Part shown: positions 59,090 through 64,000 of the stretch, piece after piece
How the letters are laid out: every line of letters begins with the position of its first letter
How positions within the stretch are numbered: the first letter of the stretch is position 1
Assembly: GCF_009674565.1 (NCBI RefSeq)
Contig: NZ_WKJL01000001.1
Location: 186,001-250,000 of the forward strand
DNA: 64,000 nucleotides
Reading direction: 5' to 3'
From: Duganella aquatilis
Lineage (GTDB): Bacteria; Pseudomonadota; Gammaproteobacteria; Burkholderiales; Burkholderiaceae_D
The notes under the pieces: model-generated
Told to the model about the DNA's origin: nothing
The model's database searches: none
The model's input: only the letters and a program-made list of their open reading frames with translations
Program-made: the position numbers and the translations under genes

Positions 59090-61297
59090 TTAGAAATCGA
59101 TGGTCAGGGTGGCCGATACGCTGCGCTCAGGCAGCACGGTCAGCAGGTCGGCCGGCGATGGCGCGGCGCTGGAGCTGGTCTTGGTGCCGGCGGCGGCAAC
59201 GTCGACGATGCTGTGACGGTTGAACAGGTTGTTGACGCCGAGTTGCAGTTTCGCCAGCTTGGCGAACGACATCGGATTTTTCAGGCGGTAGTTGACGAAC
59301 AGGTTGGCCAGCGTCACCGGATCGATGCCGAAGGCTTCGTGGGTGGAGCCGTTGTCCGCATATACCTTGCCGACGCGCTTGACGAACAGGCCGCCGTTCC
59401 AGCCGGCGTGCTGGTAGTTCAGCGACAGCGTCTCGGTATCGGCCGGGGCGCCGGCGACCCATTTGCCGGTGTCGTACTTGGTGGTGCCGACGGTGGCGTT
59501 GGCGTATACGCTGAAGCCGTTGCCCAGCATGACCGTGCCTTCGGCTTCGACGCCCTGGCTGATCTCCTTGCCGTTCAAGAAGTACACCGGCTCACCGGTC
59601 ACCGGATCCGGCGAGGACGAGTACGGGCTGTCGAGGCGGATGCGGTAGACGTCGGCCGAGAGGTTCCATTTGTCCGACTGCCAGACCGTGCCGGCCTGGG
59701 TGGTGGTGGACTTGGTGGCCTTCGGCAGCGTGCTCACCTTGGCGCCCAGCGCATCGAACACGCCGGTCGACGGAATCTGGTCGCCGCGCGCGATCTGCGC
59801 ATAGGCGGTCCAGGTCGGTGCGATCTGATAGTGAATGTCCAGCGACGGCAGCGTGTCGGTGTACTTGACGCTGTTGTCGATGAAAGGTGCGCCACCGGTG
59901 ATGACGCCGGTGGTCTTGTTGTACACGCCGCCCAGCGGGCCGACCGCGCCGCCGTTGTCCTGCAGGTGGCGGAAGTCCTGCTTGTACGAGGCGTACTTGA
60001 CGCCCGGCGTGATGCTCAGCGCCGGCGTCACGTGGAATTCGTACTCGACGTAAGGCTGGACGGTGGTGGTCTGGTAGGTCTCGCTGAAGTTCGGCGCGGC
60101 CTGGTCGACCCAGGTGCGTGGATCGCTCGGGATCTGGTAGCGGAAGCTCTTCGCGTAGTCATACCAGAGGCCGGTACGCAGCACGCCCAGCGAGGACTCC
60201 TGGCTCAGACGCAGCAAATTGCCCTTGGTCAGGTAGGAGTTCAGCTTGTCGACTGCGCTGCTGGAGCTGATGACGGTGGTGCTGTTGTTGTAGTTCTGCT
60301 TGTTCCAGTAGCGGTAGACATAGGCCTTGTCTTCCAGCTTCCAGCCGCCGCCCAGGTTGGACGTTACGCCGAGGTAGTTGAAGGCGGTGGAGATATCGTA
60401 GAAGTTGAAGCCCCAGTAGTTGCCCTTGGTCGGATCGCCGCTCAGCAGGGTGTTGTAGTTGCCTTGCTCGACGTTGGCGCGGGTCACGCCTTTGATGGCC
60501 GGCGTGTTGTTGGTCAGGTTCAGCCACGACGAGAACAGCGTGATGGCGGTGTTGTCGCTCAACTGGTAGCGGTACTTGAGCGAAGCGGCGTCGCGCTTCT
60601 GCTTGTTGTAGGTCTGGTAGCCGTCGGATTTCATTTCCTGCGCGTTGATCAGCAGGTTGGAGCTGCCGTTCGGGCCGAACTGGCCGGTCGCGTGTTCCAG
60701 GCCGACCAGCTTGGTGTTCCAGGTGCCGTAGGAACCGGTGGCGCTGGTGCGCTGCGTGTTGTCGAGGTCGCGCGACAGCAGGTTGATCGAACCGCCGTAG
60801 GTGGCCTGGCCGATGGTGGCTGCCGAGCCGGGGCTGCGGTCGATCACCGCGCCGCCGGTGAACTGGCTCGGGAAGAAGACCCAAGCGTGGTGGCTGACGC
60901 CGTTGGTGTCGTTGAACGGAATGCCGTCGAAGGCGATCACGCTGTTGCCGTCGGACAGGCCGCGCATGGTGGTCTTGTTGTCGCCGAGACCGACGCCGTT
61001 GGAACTGTAGCTGAACATGCCGGGCGCCATTTGCAGCACCTGGCTGTAGTCGGCCACCGGCGAGGTGAAGTCGCGCACGAACTGGTCGCTGACTTCCGAC
61101 AGCGCCGAGCGCGCGTCGAGCGATCCCTTGGATGGTGCGCTGGACGACGCGGTGTTCAGCGTCGACTTGATCTCGACCGTCTGCGTGGGGCCGGCCGGTG
61201 CGTCGGCGGCGTCGTCGGCAGCGTGTGCGTAGACGGTTTGCAGCAAGCCGGCCAGCAGCGTCAGCGCGAACCTTGGGGGAATCGAAAAACTGTACAT
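59090..61297 (-). CDS. TonB-dependent outer-membrane receptor (phosphatase-linked)
   Basis: 735 residues with a signal peptide cut near AHAAD. A TonB-box-like region (TQTVEIKS) and a plug domain (SDGNSVIAFDGIPFNDTNG) precede a 22-strand barrel with typical aromatic strand ends, and the chain ends LTIDF with a C-terminal Phe. An AAAGGA site precedes the ATG. No siderophore-type STN domain is present. Co-linear placement before an acid phosphatase suggests a phosphorylated ligand such as phytate or nucleotides rather than ferric siderophores; this is inferred from context. Long open frames on the opposite strand here are shadows. Confidence 0.92.
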   Translation of the reverse strand: MYSFSIPPRFALTLLAGLLQTVYAHAADDAADAPAGPTQTVEIKSTLNTASSSAPSKGSLDARSALSEVSDQFVRDFTSPVADYSQVLQMAPGMFSYSSNGVGLGDNKTTMRGLSDGNSVIAFDGIPFNDTNGVSHHAWVFFPSQFTGGAVIDRSPGSAATIGQATYGGSINLLSRDLDNTQRTSATGSYGTWNTKLVGLEHATGQFGPNGSSNLLINAQEMKSDGYQTYNKQKRDAASLKYRYQLSDNTAITLFSSWLNLTNNTPAIKGVTRANVEQGNYNTLLSGDPTKGNYWGFNFYDISTAFNYLGVTSNLGGGWKLEDKAYVYRYWNKQNYNNSTTVISSSSAVDKLNSYLTKGNLLRLSQESSLGVLRTGLWYDYAKSFRYQIPSDPRTWVDQAAPNFSETYQTTTVQPYVEYEFHVTPALSITPGVKYASYKQDFRHLQDNGGAVGPLGGVYNKTTGVITGGAPFIDNSVKYTDTLPSLDIHYQIAPTWTAYAQIARGDQIPSTGVFDALGAKVSTLPKATKSTTTQAGTVWQSDKWNLSADVYRIRLDSPYSSSPDPVTGEPVYFLNGKEISQGVEAEGTVMLGNGFSVYANATVGTTKYDTGKWVAGAPADTETLSLNYQHAGWNGGLFVKRVGKVYADNGSTHEAFGIDPVTLANLFVNYRLKNPMSFAKLAKLQLGVNNLFNRHSIVDVAAAGTKTSSSAAPSPADLLTVLPERSVSATLTIDF

Positions 61298-61337
61298 AAA
61301 GCGTCCTTTGCCTGGGGATGAAAAGCAGCAGAGGTTA

Positions 61338-61365
61338 GTGACGCTTTATGTCGTCTACATGACAA
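61338..61365 (-). promoter_or_regulatory. Pho-box-like element upstream of TonB receptor/phosphatase
   Basis: On the minus strand three half-sites (TTGTCAT, ACGACAT, GCGTCAC) recur at roughly 11-base intervals, resembling the CTGTCAT repeats of PhoB sites; only the first is strong (six of seven). It lies 41 bases before the receptor start. The remainder of the 183-base region shows no Fur box. Confidence 0.35.
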
Positions 61366-61480
61366 GCTTGCAAACGGAAAGGCGACTGTGGTTTTTTGAT
61401 TTCAAACCCAAATCGCCCGCGTTTTTTAATGTTGGCTTAACTGTTGACGCGGCATGCTGGCGCGGCTACAGGAGTCTGCT

Positions 61481-63958
61481 TTAGTATTGTCCACGCAGCG
61501 TCAGCATCACGCCGCGCGGCGCGCCGTAGTAGTAACCGGGGCCGTACTCGCGGATCTTTTCGTAGTAGACCTTGTCCAGCAGATTGGTCACGTTCAGCTG
61601 CGCGCTGAGCTTGGGGCTGACGCGGTACGACACCAGGCCGGACACCAGCGTGTAGCCGCCCTGGCGCGCAAACGCCGTGCCGCTCTGGCTGGTGATCTCG
61701 CTTTGCAGGTTGATGCCGCCGCCGACCGACCACTGGTTCAACTCGCCCGGCAGCGTGTAGTTGGTGAACAGCCGCACCAGATGCTTGGGCGTGGTGGTGC
61801 GCAGTGCCTTGCCGGTGTTGCTGGCGGTGTCGCGCACGTACTTGGTGTTGTTCAGCGTGTAGCCGGCCGAGATTTTCCAGTTCGACGTCAGCTGGCCTGA
61901 CACCTCGGCCTCGAAACCGCGGCTGCGCTGCTCGCCGCCGGCGATCTGGCAATAGCCGTTGGTGTAGTCGGGCGGGCAGGGATTCGGTGAACTGAGGTCG
62001 TCGATCGCCTTGCCATTCTGTTCCAGCTGGAAGATCGCCAGCGCGGTGTTCAGCTTCTTGTTGAAGAATTCGCCCTTGACGCCCAGTTCGATGTTGCGGC
62101 CGGTGATCGGCGCCAGCGCCTGGCCGCCGACGGCAAAGGCCCGCTGCGGCGTGAACACGTCGGCATAGCTGCCATACAGGCTGAGGTTGTCGTTGAGCGC
62201 GTACAGCGCCGCCACATACGGCGTCAGCTCGGCATCCACGCTGTAAGCGCCGACGCCGCCGGACGGCTTGTAATCCCACCAGCTCATGCGCGCGCCGACT
62301 ATGACGGTGAGCGGATCGGTCACGCTGAAGCGCACCGTGCTGTAGACGCCTTGCTGCTCGGTCAGGTTCTTGACGTAGGTGCCGGTGAAGGCGGGACCGG
62401 CCGGCATCGCCACGTCGTATGGATCCCAGGTGTAGGGATCAAGGCCGGTCATCGACGGCAGGCCGCTGGTGGTGGTGCAGGAGCCGGCCACCGGCTGGGC
62501 GTAGTCGCGGCTGCCGTTGGCGCCGACCACCAGTTCGTGCTTGCGGCCCAGCAGCTCGAACGGGCCGCTGGCGTAGATGTCCCAGCTGCTTTGCTCGGCA
62601 GTGTAGTCCTTTTCGCCGCAGCGGCTGATCTGGTAATTGATCTTGCCGGGATTGGTGGTGCTGCGCGAGATCAGCGTCTGCACATAGCCGTTGACGCCGT
62701 TCAGGCGTTTCATCTTGATGAAGTTGAAGCTGGCCTTGGCGGTCCAGCCGTTGTCGAAATCGTGTTCCAGCGAGGTGAAGGCTTGCTGGTTTTCGCGGTC
62801 CCAGTGGTTCTCGGACGAGCCGAGGTAGGTGTCGCGCGGGAAGTCCATCGGGCTGCCGTCGACGTTGGCCAGCAGGTTGCCCCAGGCGCCGTTGGTTTTC
62901 AGCTGCGAGAATTCCAGTCCGGCGATCAGGCGCGTGTTGTGCGCCAGGTCGGCTTCCAGCACGCCGTACAGCAGGCCCTTGTCCGAATAGCGGGCTTTCT
63001 GGAAGTGGTGGCGCTTGTCCTCGACCGCCACCACGCGGCCGCGCAGCGAACCGGATTCATTCAGCGGACCGGAGATGTCGCCCTCGGCGCGGTAGGTGTC
63101 CCAGCTGCCGACGGTGGCGGCGCCGGCCGCATAAAACTGCCCGGTCGGACGCTTGCGCACCAGGTTGACGGCGCCCGACGGGCTGCCGGCGCCGCGCATC
63201 AGGCCGGCCGCACCGCGCAGCACTTCGGCGTGGTCCATGGTCGCCATGTCGGGCTGGATGTAGAAGCCGTTGCCGCTGCCGGGCGTGATGGCGGCCGTGC
63301 CGTCGAACTGTACGTTGGTGATTTCCTGGCCGCGTGCGTAATAGCTGACGCGCTCCGAATCGGTGTTGAACACTTCGATGCCGGGCGTGCTGCGCAGCAC
63401 GTCGTTGAGGTCGGACAGGCCCTGGTCTTCAATCTGCTGGCGTGAAATGACCGTCAGGCTGTGCGGCGTTTCGCGCGGCGAGGCGTTGACCTTGCCGATC
63501 GACAGGGCGCGCGCGTTGTAGGCGCCGGTGCCTTCGCTGATGTTGTCGCGGGTGGCGGTGATCACTACCGCCGACATGGTCTGATCGGCGCCGCCGACGG
63601 CCGCCGCCGGGCGCAGCGCGTATTCGCCGTTGCCGCCGCGGACCGCTTCCAGGCCGCTGCCGGCCAGCAGCGTGGCCAGGCCGGCCGGGATGTCAAAGCT
63701 GCCTTGCAGGCCGCGGCTGGTCTTGCCTTCGGCCAGCTCGGTGCTGCCGGCCAGGAAAATGCCGGATTCGCCGACAAAGCGCGTCAGCACGGTTTTCAGC
63801 GGGCCGGCGGGAATCTGGTACTGGCGCACTGTCTGTGCCGGCGTTTGCGCCTGCGCGGCATGCAGCGGCGTCAGTACGAGGCCGGCCAGCGCCATGCGCA
63901 GGGTGAGCACGGCCAGACGTGGCGTGGGGCGGTTGGAGTGGAGCGATTGCTTGGACAT
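61481..63958 (-). CDS. TonB-dependent siderophore receptor with STN domain (FpvA/FhuE-like)
   Basis: 825 residues. A long signal peptide (MSKQSLHSNRPTP with a hydrophobic stretch to AAQAQ) is followed by a secretin/TonB N-terminal (STN) domain, residues about 45-125 (YQIPAGPLKTVLTRFVGESGIFLAGS, LLAGSGLEAVRGGNGEYAL), which signals to an ECF-sigma/anti-sigma pair. The TonB box is near VVITATRDN, then the plug (SLTVISRQQIEDQGLSDLNDVL) and the barrel, closing with LTLRGQY. Neither a fecI/fecR-type pair nor a synthesis cluster is visible; such genes could lie beyond the right edge. The N-terminus is complete (ATG 63958). Confidence 0.94.
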   Translation of the reverse strand: MSKQSLHSNRPTPRLAVLTLRMALAGLVLTPLHAAQAQTPAQTVRQYQIPAGPLKTVLTRFVGESGIFLAGSTELAEGKTSRGLQGSFDIPAGLATLLAGSGLEAVRGGNGEYALRPAAAVGGADQTMSAVVITATRDNISEGTGAYNARALSIGKVNASPRETPHSLTVISRQQIEDQGLSDLNDVLRSTPGIEVFNTDSERVSYYARGQEITNVQFDGTAAITPGSGNGFYIQPDMATMDHAEVLRGAAGLMRGAGSPSGAVNLVRKRPTGQFYAAGAATVGSWDTYRAEGDISGPLNESGSLRGRVVAVEDKRHHFQKARYSDKGLLYGVLEADLAHNTRLIAGLEFSQLKTNGAWGNLLANVDGSPMDFPRDTYLGSSENHWDRENQQAFTSLEHDFDNGWTAKASFNFIKMKRLNGVNGYVQTLISRSTTNPGKINYQISRCGEKDYTAEQSSWDIYASGPFELLGRKHELVVGANGSRDYAQPVAGSCTTTSGLPSMTGLDPYTWDPYDVAMPAGPAFTGTYVKNLTEQQGVYSTVRFSVTDPLTVIVGARMSWWDYKPSGGVGAYSVDAELTPYVAALYALNDNLSLYGSYADVFTPQRAFAVGGQALAPITGRNIELGVKGEFFNKKLNTALAIFQLEQNGKAIDDLSSPNPCPPDYTNGYCQIAGGEQRSRGFEAEVSGQLTSNWKISAGYTLNNTKYVRDTASNTGKALRTTTPKHLVRLFTNYTLPGELNQWSVGGGINLQSEITSQSGTAFARQGGYTLVSGLVSYRVSPKLSAQLNVTNLLDKVYYEKIREYGPGYYYGAPRGVMLTLRGQY

Positions 63959-64000
63959 GTATTCTCTCGGACAGTGATGGATGTAGAAGACTGCTTCATC

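Noticed and set aside
1..64000. CRISPR arrays, prophage, rRNA and tRNA genes
   Set aside because: No regularly spaced repeats, phage structural genes or conserved RNA gene sequence were seen on reading both strands; a covariance search could still find small RNAs.

Overview
The window reads as a chromosomal segment of a high-GC betaproteobacterium. Protein style (secretin-type pseudopilin tail, NodT outer-membrane factors, Nit1C operon, CioAB, many TonB receptors and LysR pairs) suggests Oxalobacteraceae, Massilia/Duganella-like. This is inferred from family resemblance only; no rRNA or marker gene is present. No tRNA, rRNA, CRISPR array, integrase or intact insertion sequence was found.

Layout. 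(1) 1-533: 3' part of a type II secretion pseudopilin-like gene. (2) About 534-6167: visibly AT-richer, poorly coding island. It carries one 1351-codon gene (DUF4365 nuclease-like domain, TPR-like solenoid, PIN-like domain) and a broken companion gene; this is the best candidate for an undescribed, possibly defensive, system. (3) 6168-13879: MacA-type adaptor plus outer-membrane channel lacking a pump, SDR, DHA2 exporter coupled to a periplasmic binding protein, limonene-epoxide-hydrolase-like enzyme, orphan LuxR-type response regulator. (4) 13891-25245: OYE / LysR / RND pump block laid out like mexS-mexT-mexEF-oprN, then a large Y_Y_Y-type sensor kinase. A 26-bp motif (ATTTGTGCC-N5-GGCA core) recurs in front of the RND operon, in the exporter/LEH region and in front of the kinase, suggesting one regulon. 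(5) 25612-34773: chemoreceptor, binding protein, HD phosphohydrolase with a perfect 26-bp operator-like dyad, Ogt, HEXXH protein, GH43, a fluoride riboswitch with a CLC-type F-/H+ antiporter candidate, and a deleted phosphodiesterase pseudogene.

(6) 34781-42215: MocR regulator divergent from a complete seven-gene Nit1C (nitBCDEFGH-type) operon with a sigma-54-like promoter. (7) 42166-48244: LysR with a divergent SDR/NADP-oxidoreductase/MFS operon, a hypothetical, an FAD monooxygenase and a DsbA-family protein. (8) 48263-50753: cyanide-insensitive terminal oxidase cioAB with a 41-aa DUF2474-type subunit. Nit1C and CIO together suggest tolerance to, and assimilation of, cyanide. (9) 50890-57245: KefC-type antiporter, a three-gene heme peroxidase operon (catalase-like, unknown, DyP), and an HSL-type esterase coupled to a 61-aa protein. 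(10) 57337-63958: DUF6447 and DUF2459 proteins, a TonB receptor plus class A acid phosphatase behind a Pho-box-like element, and a siderophore-type TonB receptor.

Start codons were moved from the longest possible ORF where an internal ATG had a better ribosome binding site, signal peptide or family fit; each case is stated.
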